A stretch of 64,000 bases of DNA from Balaenoptera acutorostrata (Eukaryota > Chordata > Mammalia > Artiodactyla > Balaenopteridae). The notes below the pieces were generated by a model. It did not search any database, was not told the origin of the DNA, and was given only the letters and a program-made list of their open reading frames with translations. The position numbers and the translations under genes were made by a program. The DNA lies in the NCBI RefSeq assembly GCF_949987535.1, contig NC_080068.1, forward strand, positions 84,159,254 through 84,223,253, given 5' to 3'. Shown piece by piece: positions 1 through 12,297 of this stretch (the stretch's first letter is position 1; each line of letters begins with the position of its first letter).

Positions 1-229
1 TACTTTAAGTACAACAATAAAGAATAAACAATGAACCACCTCATCTGTACCTATCTCTACCACTAAGGAAAGTGAATTAACAGCTTTTTGAAATTGTGAA
101 GAATAAGTTCTCCAATGATTTTACCACCAAAACACTATGATAGATGTTTTCTGAGTTTTCACACTTCCAATACCAAAAACTCTAGTGATAAATTAACAGC
201 GTCCTCTTACTCCCCATGTCATATATATA

Positions 230-277
<48 letters not shown>

Positions 278-1172
278 TATATATATGCAGTCATTTAACT
301 TGGAACAAAACAAAATTTTATTATGAAAGTCATTATATATTCTAGATTATGCATGCATACTCCTCATGGTAAAACTAGTGATAACCCTGAAATTGTGTGA
401 AGAAGAAAAAAGCCCTGGTTTATATAGTTGTTTCATTATAATTTATGCCGAGCCAACTTTTTTGCTATCATGTGATATTTTTTCTACCTTATTCCACAGT
501 TTATTCCATAATATATTGGTGGTTAATCAAAACCCTTATTACCATTTACACACTATTTCTGTATACATAATGTGCTTAAATTATTGCTCAGATACTTTTA
601 GCATAGTTTTGATAATATGATGTACAAAATTGTGCTTGTTCCTATATCTATTTTTATGGCTAATCCCAGGACTAGATTAGATTAAAATTATTTTTATATT
701 GTTTATCACCATTGCCATGCTGGATAATGTCCATATGACAGCCATTTTTATCCAGATTGGGTGGTTGTGAGGATTAACCTATAGCAGAGACTTGAAACTG
801 CCTGGAAGATAGTAAGTTGATACATATTTATTAATGGTATTAAATGAACTTGGATAAATTGTACAAACTTTTATGTCTTTGGGAAAGTGATATTGAAGAA
901 AGAGAAATGAGAAAAAGAAAATTACTGATAATATATATTTTGCTTTTGTAAGAGAGCAAAGGAAAGGTCAGGGATGGAATATTCCTCAAAAAGGTCAGAT
1001 TGAAATCTTGACTAAAGTAGAATAATGGGAAAAAAGCAAGAGTTTACAGAAGAAATTATTTAAATTCAGAATAGAGGAAATAATAGAGTTGCCCTTTTGT
1101 TTTTAATACCACTTATTCTGAAATACCATTTGACCTAAAAACTGATTTTAAAACGTATTTTAAAGAGAAAAT
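1..1172. other. AT-rich sequence, no gene seen
   Basis: The stretch is AT-rich with short, frequently interrupted reading frames. I recognise no repeat family apart from the microsatellite at 221-286. The short ORFs here are no longer than expected by chance. The right end (1173-1182) is the target site of the neighbouring L1. Confidence 0.6.
221..286. repeat. Palindromic AT/GT/AC compound microsatellite
   Basis: The order of units is (AT)5, (GT)7, (AT)10, (AC)6, (AT)5. The GT arm is complementary to the AC arm, so the 66-bp block is nearly a perfect inverted repeat centred in the AT core. Alternating purine-pyrimidine tracts can adopt Z-DNA or cruciform forms. No function is shown. Confidence 0.95.
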
Positions 1173-1263
1173 AATATTCAGAGAAGGCAGACAGCAGAAG
1201 CAAAAAGAACTATAATTCTGCAGTCTGTGGAAGGAAAACCACATTCACAGAAAGATAGACAAA

Positions 1264-2179
1264 ATGAAAAGGCAGAGGACTTTGTACCAGATGAAAGAAC
1301 AACATAAAACCTCAGAAAAACAACTGAATGAAGTGGAGACAGGCAGAAAAAGAATTCAAAATAATGATAGTGTAGATGATCCAGGACCTCAGAAAAAGAA
1401 TAGAGGCAAAGATCAAGAAGATGCAAGAAATGTTTAACAAAGACATAGAAGAATTAAAGAACAAACACCTAGAAGAATTAAAGAACAAACAAACAGAAAT
1501 GAGCAATACAATAATTGAAATGAAAAATACACTAGAAGGAATCAATAGCAGAATAACTGAGGCAGAAGAACGGATAAGTGACCTGGAAGACAGAATTGTG
1601 GAATACACTGCCATGGAACAGAATAAAGAAAAAAGAATGAAAAGGAATGAAGACAGCCTAAGAGACCACTGGGACAACATTAAATGAAACAACATTCATA
1701 TTATAGGGGTACCAGAAGGAGAAGAGATAGAGAAAGGACCCGAGAAAATATTTGAAAGATTATAGTCGAAAACCTCCCTAACATGGGAAAGGAAATAGCC
1801 ACCCAAGTCCAGGAAGCACAGAGAGTCCCAGGCAGGATAAACCAAAGAGAAACATGCCAAGACACATAGTAATCAAATTGACAAAAATTTAAAAAAAGAA
1901 AAATTATTGAAAGCAACAGGGGAAAAATGACAAATAATATACAAGGGTAACATAAGGTTAACAGCTGATTTCTCAGCAGAAACTCTACAAGCCAGAAGGG
2001 AGTGGCATGACATATTTAAAGTGAGGAAAGGGAAGAAACTACAACGAAGATTACTCTACCCGGCAAGGACCTCATTCAGATTCAATGGAGAAATCAAAAG
2101 CTTTACAGACAACCAAAAGCTAAGAGAATTCAGCACCACCAAACCAGCTCAACAACAAATGCTAAAGGAACTTCTCTAA
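1264..2179 (+). pseudogene. L1 ORF1 (RNA-binding coiled-coil protein), broken
   Basis: In working L1s, ORF1p forms trimers through a coiled coil and binds L1 RNA through an RRM and a C-terminal domain. The ATG at 1264 is present. Compared with copy C, about 8 nt (aaccttcc) are missing near 1345, which shifts the frame. The coiled-coil part is readable from 1376 (heptad-like stretch with GINSRITEAEERISDLED) and ends at a TGA at 1685-1687. The RRM part then resumes (IIGVPEGEE) and is shifted again near 1760. The usual ORF1 stop is the TAA at 2177-2179. At least three lesions are present, so it is non-functional. Confidence 0.92.
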
Positions 2180-2237
2180 GTGGGAAACACAAGAGAAGAA
2201 AAGGACATACAAAAACAAACCCATAACAATTAAGAAA

Positions 2238-5200
2238 ACGGTAATAGGAACATACATATTGGTAATTACCTTAAATGTGAATGGATTAAATGCTCCAGCC
2301 AAAAGACACAGGCTCACCGAATGGATACAAAAACAAGACCCATATACATGCTGTTTACAAGAGACCCACTTCAGGCCTAGGGACACATACAGACTGAAAG
2401 TGAGGGGATTGAAAAAGATATTGGATGCAAATGGAAATCAAAAGAAAGCTGGAGTAGCAATACTCCTATCACATAAAATAGACTTTAAAATAAAGAATGT
2501 TGCAAGAGACAAGAAAGGACACTACATAATGATCAAGGGATCAATCCAGGAAGAAGATATAGCAATTATAAATATATATTCACCCAACATAGGAGCACCT
2601 CAGTATATAAGGCAACTGCTAACAGGTATAAAAGAGGATATTGACAGTAACACAAAAATAGTGGGGGACTTTAACACCTCACTTACACCAATGGACAGAT
2701 CATCTAAACAGAAAATTAATAAGGAAACACAAGCTTTAAATGACACAATAGACCAGATAGATTTAATTGATATTTATAGGACATTCCATCCAAAAACAGC
2801 AGATTACACTTTCTTCTCAAGTGCACACAAAATATTCTCCAGGAGACTAACATCTTGGGTCACAAATCAAGCCTCGGTAAATTTAAGAAAATTGAAATCA
2901 TATCAAGCATCTTTTCCGACCACAATGCTATGAGATTAGAAATCAATTACATGGAAAAAAATGTAAAAAACACAAACACATGGAGGCTAAACAATACGTT
3001 ACTAAATAACCAAAAGATCACTGAAGAAATCAAAGAAGAAATAAAAAAATTCCTAGAGACAAATTACAACGAAAACACGACAATCCAAAACCTATGGAAT
3101 GCAGCAAAAGCAGTTCTAAGAGGGTAGTTTATAGCAATACAAGCCTACCTCAAGAAACAAGAAAAATCTCAAATAAACAATCTAACCTTACACCTAAAGG
3201 AACGAGAGAAAGAAGAATAAACAAAAGCCAAAGTTAGTAGAAGGAAAGAAATCATGAAGATCAGAGCAGAAATTAATGAAATAGAAACAAAGGAAACAAT
3301 AGCAAAGATCAATAAAACTAAAAGCTGGTTCTTTGAGAAGATAAACAAAATTGATAAACCTTTAGCCAGACTCGTCAAGAAAAAGAGGGAGAGGACTCAA
3401 ATCAATAAAATCAGAAATGAAAAATGAGAAGTTACAATAGACACCACAGAAATACAAAGCATCATAAGAGACTACTACAAACAACTCTATGCCAATAAAA
3501 TGGACAACCTGGACAAATTCTTAAAAAGGTATAACCTTCCAAGACTGAACCAGGAAGAAATAGAAAATATGAACAGACCAGTCACAAGTAATGAAATTGA
3601 AACTGTGATTAAAAATCTTCCCACAAACAAAAGTCCAGGACCAGATGGCTTCACAGGTGAATTCTATCAAACATTTAGAGAAGAACTAACACCCATCCTT
3701 CTCAAAATCTTCCAAAAAATAGCAGAGGAAGGAATACTCCCAAACTCATTCTACGAGGCCACCATCACCCTGATACCAAAACCAGACAGAGATACTACAA
3801 AAAAAGAAAATTACAGACCAATATCACTGATGAATATACATGCAAAAATCCTCAACAAAATACTAGCAAACAGAATCCAACAACACATTAAAAGGGTTAT
3901 ACACCATTATCAAGTGGGATTTATCCCAGGGATGCAAGGATTCTTCAATATATGCAGATCAATCAATGTGACACACCATATTAACAAATTGAAGAATAAA
4001 AAACCATTTGATCATCTCAATAGATGCAGAAAAAGCTTTTGACAAAATTCAACACCCATTTATGATAAAAAAACTCTCCAGAAAGTGGGCATAGAGGGAA
4101 CCTACCTCAACATAATAAAGGTCACATACAACAAACGCACAGCAAACATCATTCTCAATGGTGAAAAACTGAAAGCATTTCTTCTGTGATCAGGAAAAAG
4201 ACAAGGATGTCCACTCTCACCATTATTATTCAACATAGTTTTAGAAGTCCTAGCCACGGCAATTAGAAAAGAAAAAGAAATAAAAGGAATACAAATTGGA
4301 AAAGAAGAAGTAAAACTGTCATGGTTTGCAGATGACATGATATTATACATAGAGAATCCTAAAGATACCACCAGAAAACTACTAGAGCTAATCAATGAAT
4401 TTGGTAAATTTGCAGGATACAAAATTAATGCATAGAAATCTCTTGTATTCCTATAAACAAACAACGAAAGATCAGAAAGAGAAATTAAGGAAACAACCCC
4501 ATTCACCATTGCAGCAAAAAGAATACCTAGGAATAAACCTACTTAAGGAGGTAAAAGACCTGTACTCAGAAAACTATAAGACACTGATGAAAGAAATCAA
4601 AGATAACACAAACAGATGGAGAGATATACCATGTTCTTGGATTGGAAGAATCAATATTGTGAAAATGACTATACTACCCAAAGCAATCTACAGATTCAAA
4701 GCAATCCCTATCAAATTACCAACAGCATTTTTTTACAGAACCAGAACCAAAAATCTTAAAATCTGTATGGAGACATAAAAGACCCCGAATAACCAAGTAG
4801 TCTTCAGGGAAAAAAACGGAGCTTAAGGAATCAGAGTCCCTGACTTCAGACTATTCTACAAAGCTACAGTAATCAAGACAGTATGGTACTAGCACAAAAA
4901 CAGAAATATAGATCAATGGAACAGGATAGAAAGCCCAGAGATAAACCCTTGCACCTATGGTCAACTAATCTGTGATAAAGGAGGCAAGGATATACAATGG
5001 AGAAACGACAGTCTCTTCAATAAGTGGTGCTGAGAAAACCTGACAGCTACATGTAAAAGAATGAAATTAGAACACTCCCTAACAAACACCATACACAAAA
5101 TAAACTCAAAATGGATTAAAGACCTTAATGTAAGACCGAACACTATAAAACTCTTAGAGGAAAACATAGGAAGAACACTCTTGGACATAAATCACAGCAA

Positions 5201-6102
5201 GATCTTTTTTTACCCACCTCCTAGAGTAATGGAAATAAAAACAAAAATAAACAAATGGGATGTAATGAAACATAAAAGCTTTTGCACAGCAAAGGAAACT
5301 ATAAACAAAACAAAAAGACAACCCTCAGAATGGGAGAAAATATTTGCAAATGAATCAGTGAACAAAGGATTAATCTCCAAAATATATAAACAGTTCATGC
5401 AGCTCAATATTAAAAATACAAACAACCCAATCAAAAAATGGGCAGAAGACCTAAACAGACATTTCTCCAAAGAAGCCATGCTGATTGCCAAGAAGCACAT
5501 GAAAAGCTGCTCAACATCACTAATTATTATAGAAATGCAAATCAAAACTACAATGAGGTATCACCTCGCACCAGTTAGAATGGGCATCATCAGAAAATCT
5601 ACAAACAAACAAATGCTGGAGAGGGTGTGGAGAAAAGAGAACTCTCTTGCACTGTTGGTGGGAATGTAAATTGATACAGCCACTATGGAGAACAGTATGG
5701 AGGTTTCTTAAAAAACTAAAAATAGAATTACCATATGACCCAGCAATCCCACTACTGGGCATATACCCAGAGAAAACTATAATTCAAAAAGACACATGCA
5801 CCCCAATGTTCATTGCAGCACTATTTACAATAGCCAGGTTGTGGAAGCAACCTAAATGCCCCTCGACGGATGAATGGATAAAGAAGATGTGGTACATATA
5901 TACAATGGAATATTACTCAGCCATAAAAAGGGACATAATTGGCTCATTTGTAGAGACATGGATGGACCTAGAGACTGTCATACAGAGTGAAGTAAGTCAG
6001 AAAGAGAAAAACAAGTATCATGTACTAACACATATATATGGAACCCAGAAAAATGGTACAGATGAACTGGTTTGCAGGGCAGAAATAGAGACACAGATGT
6101 AG
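2238..6102 (+). pseudogene. L1 ORF2 (endonuclease/reverse transcriptase), broken
   Basis: ORF2p nicks target DNA with an APE-type endonuclease and copies L1 RNA with its reverse transcriptase. The expected start codon reads ACG at 2238-2240; copy B has ATG at the matching place. Endonuclease motifs are visible in different frames: NVNGLNAP, QETHF, GDFNT near 2670 and SDHNAM near 2920. The RT region holds NKSPGPDGF and YRPISLMN (3500-4040), then a frameshift near 4002. The catalytic FADD box is intact at 4325-4336. The C-terminal Cys/His region is split near 5640-5660. The normal stop after the conserved end reads CAG, so the frame runs on to 6102. Multiple breaks make it dead. Confidence 0.93.
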
Positions 6103-6279
6103 AGAACAAACGTATGGACACCAAGGGGGGAAAGTGGCAGGGTGGTGGGGGTGGGATGAATTGGGAGATTGGGATTAACATATATATACTATTATGTATA
6201 AAATAGATAACTAATAAGAACCTGCTGTATAAAAAAATAAATAAAATAAAATTGAAAAATTCAAAAAAAAATATTCAGA

Positions 6280-6660
6280 AAAAATTTAAAGGTAAGATGA
6301 TGGAATTTTCAAACCTGAAACGTATAACAATATGAGATTGATCTGATACATTAACTTGATGTTCAAAATCATTTTATTGAATACCTACCATATGGTAGTA
6401 GTTATACTAATCAAAGGATCAGTTATTTACAATGAACTATTGTATTATGAGAGATTCTGGACATCTCTTTGTGATTTGCAGCCTTGAGGCCAGCTTGTAG
6501 AGTTGTCATGGAGTTCCCTTTGCTCTCTTGCTCTCCCAGCTTTTGGTACTTCAATCCGTCTCTCCCCTTCCAGTTACCCTGACCAGACTTTAGCAGACAT
6601 TGCCTTGCCCTATTTAAAAGCTTATTTCAGAGGGACTTCTTTAATTCACCCTAGAAAAAT
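6280..6660. other. No gene or recognised repeat
   Basis: Single-copy-looking sequence lies between two L1-derived segments. I see no coding signal or regulatory motif that I can support. Confidence 0.5.
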
Positions 6661-7105
6661 ATCCACAAAACTGGTTATACCATCTTTATTCACACAACCC
6701 CAAACTGTAAACACCCAAATATCCAACAGCAGAATGAAATAAACAAATTTTTGTATATTCATACCATGGAATACTACTCAGCAATAAAAAGAAAACAAAA
6801 TGACACCTGCTACCACATGGATGTTCAAAAACATGTTGAAAGGAAGAAGCCAGAGACAAAAGAATACATCATATTGTATGATAGCATTTATGTTAAGGTC
6901 AAGAAAAAGCAAAACTAAATTATGACAATGGAAATCAAAACAGTGGTCATGGTGATGGTGGGGGTTTGGAGGTAAATGAAAAAGACGTGAGGAAAATTTC
7001 TGGAGTGATGAAAATATCTGTATCTTTTTCATGGTGCTTACATGGGTGTTCACAACTGTCAAAAATTCATCAAACTGAACACTTATGATCTCTGTGTTTT
7101 AGTGT
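6661..7105 (+). mobile_element. Old L1 3'-end fragment
   Basis: The text follows the ORF2 C-terminus and 3'UTR of older mammalian L1s: a stretch like 'accatggaatactactcagc' near 6764, then a G-rich segment near 6955-6970, then the ending around 'ctgtcaaaaattcatcaaac' at about 7057. No poly(A) or TSD remains. Divergence is clearly higher than in L1 copy A. The exact subfamily is not assigned. Confidence 0.75.
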
Positions 7106-8839
7106 ATATTGTTGACTTCAAACAGTATCTTGAAGACCACATCATAAACAATAGTTATGAAAGCTTACATTCCGATTTGAAAATACAAGGGTTTGATGAT
7201 GGAAGTAATGGTTCTTAAGAATCAGAAGTCTTCCAAAGTAATATGGCATAGAGTTCATAATGACCAAAGTATTTGACAAGCCTTACAGACCTAACCCCCA
7301 GACAATCTATATAAATGAGGAATTAAATTAGGCGCGAGGAGGATTAAGCATTAGAGGAGGGTTGATGCGGAGGGAAAACTCACGCAGACAAGCAGAGAAA
7401 GCATAAATAGACTCCCTAGAATATGCTGAGTGCCCTAGAACGTGACGGAAGACAGATTATAAATTTAGGCATATATTCACAAGTCACATCTTTGCTCTCC
7501 AGTCATTTACAGAAAACAGATTCTGACCCCATCCCAGAATGGTTAAGCATATGGGGATTTATTAAAGGATACTGATAAGCTTTCAAAATATTTGGGATGC
7601 CTAAGGAACAGAACTTAGGCTGAGTTTTACTAATGACTTCCAAAGCCCACAATATACAACTGGGTCCGTAAGGGATCCACTGCTTCTGCCACAATCAGGT
7701 AATTGCCTGCCCAATCAGAAAGCTCCTGCAACATGAGCCAGATCCAGAACCTGCCATCTCTGCTTTCCTCTGAAGCAGCTAATATTTCTCAGAAGTGAAA
7801 TTGATTCAGCAAACCAAATCTCATCTAGATACTTCAAGGGAATCTAGAAAACTATTTGTGTTTTGTTTTGTCTTGTTTTAGCTTTATAGCCTTTGCAGTA
7901 TAGGAAAGCACACAATAAGAAGTTTGAAGTACACGTTGAGTTAGCCAACCCAAATATATCATCACGCACACTACTTTCTTCCCATACTTACACTGCAAAA
8001 CAAAAAATTCCCCTTTCTAACACAGCACAGCTATCCCAACAGAAACAGCATGCTCACCCTCTCTTAAATGCAAGGAACAAAACTCTTTTCAAGTACGGCA
8101 TCCATTTCTGAGGGATACTATTCAACGGCAATCTCTTCCTGACACTGTGTGATCTATGGAGTAAATTATCACTTTAATTGTCATCAACATTCCCTGTAAA
8201 AGAACAGGACAGGAAGAGAAATAAAAGGAAATTGAATAGTATTTATAAATATACAGAAATAACAGGGAAAAGATAAAGTAGACAGAGCACTCCTTATTTC
8301 TACATCTAACATAGTCAGTATTTATAACTTTCACTCAGGGATGGTGATAATGTAGAGTTTGGAATTCAGCAACCCTGGCAACTAAATTTTGCATTTGATT
8401 TTGGAATTTTGATTTTGTGGCTCTAAGAAATGAGATGTATTTTAGAGCTGTCGTGGAAGCTCTCTGGTTCTTAGGGTATGACTTTAGTTGGAGTTAAAGT
8501 TCCTGAACTTGTCATTTCTTCCTGTAAACTCTCCTATGACTCAAGAAATTCCAGCACAGTCTTTATAGTCACTTGTATCGCCATACACTGAAGTGTCGCA
8601 GCCATTGGGCTCCCAAGGGACTTCATTCAGTTGACGCTTTAGCACAATCAACCACAGGTGATATCTTGACCGATTGTTACGCCGCTACATGCCACAGATT
8701 ACTAGTACCTTGTTTCCTTTTGGCAAGAGTCTCCCCAATATGCTCAAGCCCAAGGGCATGACTAAACCAGTTCCTAAATTCCATCTTTTCAGGTCTATCT
8801 CCTGGGGTCACCCCACTTCCTCATACCTCTTCTGTATCA
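7106..8839. other. No gene recognised
   Basis: Mixed-composition sequence. ORFs of 60-90 codons occur, for example at 8573-8937 and 7893-8111, but none resembles a known protein or has flanking splice sites I trust. I see no repeat that I can name. Confidence 0.5.
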
Positions 8840-9345
8840 GTCAGCATCCAATCAAGAGACAGAAAGGACATAATAATTTGAACAAGATTATAAACTCTCC
8901 TAGGGGTTTAGTTACTCTGGAGAAAAGAGAACTCTAACGAATTCAGCAATAGCATGTGGAGTGACCTGCCACATCCTTTACAGCTGAGGCAGAGCATGTA
9001 AAGAAGGAACAGATGTGGAGGACACCCCTACTTGCCTAAAACTGAGATGCAGACCTCCTTGCAAAAGGTTTAACCATGGCTCCCCAGGGTATGGAGAAAT
9101 TTCTTTACATGCTTCACAGTGGAAATAGCTTAGAAGTTTCCCTCTAGAGTACTGGGAGAAGCTGCCTACAGGAAAGTGCCACGTATTTTGGTCAGCTTTA
9201 CACTGCTGGCCAGCACATACTGTTGACTGCTCTGCACTGCAGAAGCATGCCAAGAGGAAGGTACTGGAACCATGAAGACTAGACCCTTTCATCCATGGTG
9301 TCCCTCTAGCGCCCTCTATTGACAAAGTTTAAAATCATGCTGTCT
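8840..9345. repeat. Probable ancient interspersed repeat, family not assigned
   Basis: The opening near 8838 (tcagtcagcatccaatcaag) and the ending near 9300-9340 (tctagcgccctctattgaca) read like diverged copies of a common mammalian repeat, but I cannot name it. A 115-codon ORF on the - strand falls inside it and is treated as chance. Confidence 0.4.
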
Positions 9346-10245
9346 GGCAAAAACGTTTATCAGATTCAGCTCAATAATTACAGGTCAGGCAATGAAGTAC
9401 AGACTTGGAGCTAAGAGGCAATATATTGATACTTGATCACTGACTAGACAGCAATGATGGAATATCCACGCCCTAGCTATGCACCAAGAATGTCAGCATT
9501 GGTTGGAAAAGATAACCATCTTTTCAAAACGCTAATGTTTGCCTCAGGCAAGTACTACAAGCCTCAAATACAGAGCTTCTTGTGTCATTAATTGCAAAAA
9601 GATATCATATAAATGGAATAGAAGTCAATATATTTCCTCTGATTTCTTCCGTAAAAAAAAAATAGTTCACCATGCTATCTTCCAAATTAACATGTAAGGA
9701 TTTTGATTTTGGAGATTCTTTAATAGCCAAGTTTTAGAAGAAGAAATGAGGCAGGAAATTCAAGGCCAAGTGTTGTATTTTCCTCTCCATATATAATATG
9801 TGGATATAATTCTTTTTTAACAATGTAGCATATAACTAGATGGTCCCTATATTTTCCTGGAAAGTTCTGGAATAATTGCATTTTCTCAAATTAAAATATT
9901 GGGACAGCTTATTGAAGAGTTACTAATAAATTATAAAACTTTTAGTTTCCCTTATCAAAGAAGTATGAATTAACTCTGGGAAAATAGGGATGAGTTTGAA
10001 TTATTGCATTCTAAATAGTCAAATTAAAATAAATATGTACTACATGCCTCAGTTCATCATGCTGTTTTTAAAACAGTTCATCAACTGCTTTTAAAAAATA
10101 TTTATTTCTGTATTGAGTTAAAGGCTGAATATTATGAAAAGTCTATCTATGGTTTATGTGGAAAAGGGTTAACTGTTTTCATTTGCCCTATGGGTTTCCA
10201 TTCATTTGAAAGAATGTCCAACATTACTTCTGGGATCCCTATAAT
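9346..10245. other. AT-rich sequence, nothing recognised
   Basis: No long ORF, RNA gene or named repeat is visible. Confidence 0.5.
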
Positions 10246-10249
10246 CTTT

Positions 10250-10510
10250 CAGTGGGTGATAATAATCGTTAACATTTATTGAGTAAATATTTTGTGCCAG
10301 GCACTCTTATTAGAGCTTTCCACATATTAATGCATTTAATACTTACAAGAAATCAGTGAGATAAAAAATACATTATTATCATCTCTGTTTTATAGATGAG
10401 GAAACTTGCCAAAACCTGACTTCCAAAAGTCAGTGAGCTAGGTAATAGCAGAGAAATTCCATTAAGTCTGGTTCCAGAATTTGATATTTCTGCCATATGC
10501 TCTCCACAAT
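10250..10510 (-). repeat. MIR-type SINE fragment
   Basis: The segment near 10385-10405 (tttatagatgaggaaact) is the reverse complement of the MIR core. It follows 'tgtgccaggcactctt' near 10294, typical of MIR-related copies read in this direction. It is strongly diverged and has no TSD. An uninterrupted run of about 27 A follows at 10511-10537. Confidence 0.6.
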
Positions 10511-10539
10511 AAAAAAAAAAAAAAAAAAAAAAAAAAACT

Positions 10540-12297
10540 TACTGAAAAAATGAAGAATTTGGAAGTGTACTTCTATTTTGATCACAAATTCATTCTTCAG
10601 AATACTGAAGAATAGGATTAATGACCCCTTAAAGCCCTAAGCACCATAAGGTTAGAAGGACAACATTTTGCAGAATGTGACAATATATCTTAGGCATATG
10701 AAAGTTATCTACTTTGTCTATTGGTAACTATTTTAGAGAATAAAAATTTTATGTGTAATATCTGGGGAGAAATCAGTGATTAATGTTTGTCATTGATAAA
10801 CTGTCTAATTGCAAACTCCTGATTTATCAGCTGCTGATTCTGTTAAATTCCTTTCATTGTTTGCATACAGAAGAATATTTTCCATCTGTCTGACTGATTT
10901 AAAGTGGGATTCCAGAAACCAGTGTTGGGGGCTTAGGAAATTAATTTAAAAAATCCTTTTATTTCCCTTTGGATTTTGAAACAGATGGAAAATACAGGTT
11001 CCCTACCAGTAACGAAATATATATAAAATACTAATATTTGTCTTGAAGGTAGATGGACTTTGAATAAGAGTACTTAAAGATACTGAACTGAGCATGCTCT
11101 GTTTATTCTCCCAAACGTACTCCCGTGATTATTCACTCCTCTTCTGGGGAGGTGTAACTACAGGATTAGAGTAGATGTGGAAGTATTCTTGCTATATTTT
11201 AGCTCATGCAGTGTACATTTCCTTCCTCAACAGAAACCTGATGATCAGACTATAAGCCTGGGATGGCAAGGGGAAGAGCCAAGATTCTTTGTGTCTAAGG
11301 GAGTTAGATTTTGCTGTGAGTCTGTAGGAAATTATGTCTCATTAGTGATGTGCAGTACTGAGGACTGGCAATGCTCAGTTCAAGGAGAGCCGAGAAAAAT
11401 CAGTGCTTTCCAAGAATGTCTTTGCTCAGTGGGGAAGGAATAGATCTTAGTACAAACCTGTTTTTATGGCCCCAAATGACAGATATATCTAGGCCAAATA
11501 TGAGATCTGTGTGATCCAAAGGATAAAGCTGCCCACAGGCAGCTTATTTGGAGAACATTCAAGACAGCAAATCACTACTGTCAGTATGCCTAGACTCTCT
11601 GCCCTTGGAACCTGGTAGCCAGAAGCTTGGGATATAAGTACCTCACTAAGTTCAGAACAAATAAAAGAGATGCTTGAGAATATTGGGAACGAATGAAAGT
11701 TTCTGTTAGAATTTATTCAGATTTGATGTGAGATTTTGAATGTCACCGACTTCAGGCTATTTAGACCTAACTACAGTATTGAAATCCAAACGTACCCCTA
11801 GCATCCACAAGGGAACACGGCTGGATAAGTTGGCAACAATTTCCCCAGTGCAGAAAGGAGCAGTACAGAAAGGAGTGAAGAACCAGTTTATACCAATAAT
11901 GTTATATGAAGACAGATATTACCAATTCTGCTCATTGTTTCATGATGTTTAGAGTGTCTGTTGGGTTCTGTTCTGTGAGTGAGGGAGCTAAAACATCAAG
12001 GATGACTATCATTCTTGGAACACATGCTTTCTTACTGTTTCTCTGCATTGCAGCCTATTCAAGTAAATGATGCAATTTCTTAATCGAATCAAGAAATTTA
12101 GGGGTGGTAAAATACTATTCTCTTTTTCACATTGACTTTTAATTAATCCTGTATCTATACTATCACACACACAGGTAAAGGAATTGGGAAATTTCAACAC
12201 AAATTTATAAGGTAGAAGTTGAACATTTTCAGTATATATAATTTGAGATTTTACTTCCTCCTATTTCCTTCCTACATGGAAGGTTACTAATTAATTA
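10540..12297. other. No gene recognised
   Basis: It contains an 88-codon ORF at 11177-11443 with a pyrimidine-rich 'ttccttcctcaacag' inside it (near 11220), but no donor site or protein resemblance supports an exon. Nothing else is visible. Confidence 0.45.

Larger units (their letters stand above)
1183..6269 (+). mobile_element. LINE-1 retrotransposon, 5'-truncated (L1 copy A)
   Basis: This is a 5.1-kb L1 on the + strand. It begins in the last ~80 bp of the 5'UTR, continues through ORF1 (1264-2179), a short spacer and ORF2 (2238-6102), and ends in a G-rich then A-rich 3'UTR. A 10-bp duplication, aatattcaga, flanks it at 1173-1182 and 6270-6279, which marks target-primed insertion and fixes both ends. 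The 5' junction lies inside the UTR, so the promoter is missing. Both ORFs carry frameshifts and stops, so the copy is dead. Its ORFs and 3'UTR match copy C (54670-60394) better than copy B (22082-29149), so A and C look like one subfamily. Confidence 0.96.

Noticed and set aside
11177..11443. 88-codon ORF with an acceptor-like ttccttcctcaacag
   Set aside because: No donor site, no protein resemblance and only average length for chance.
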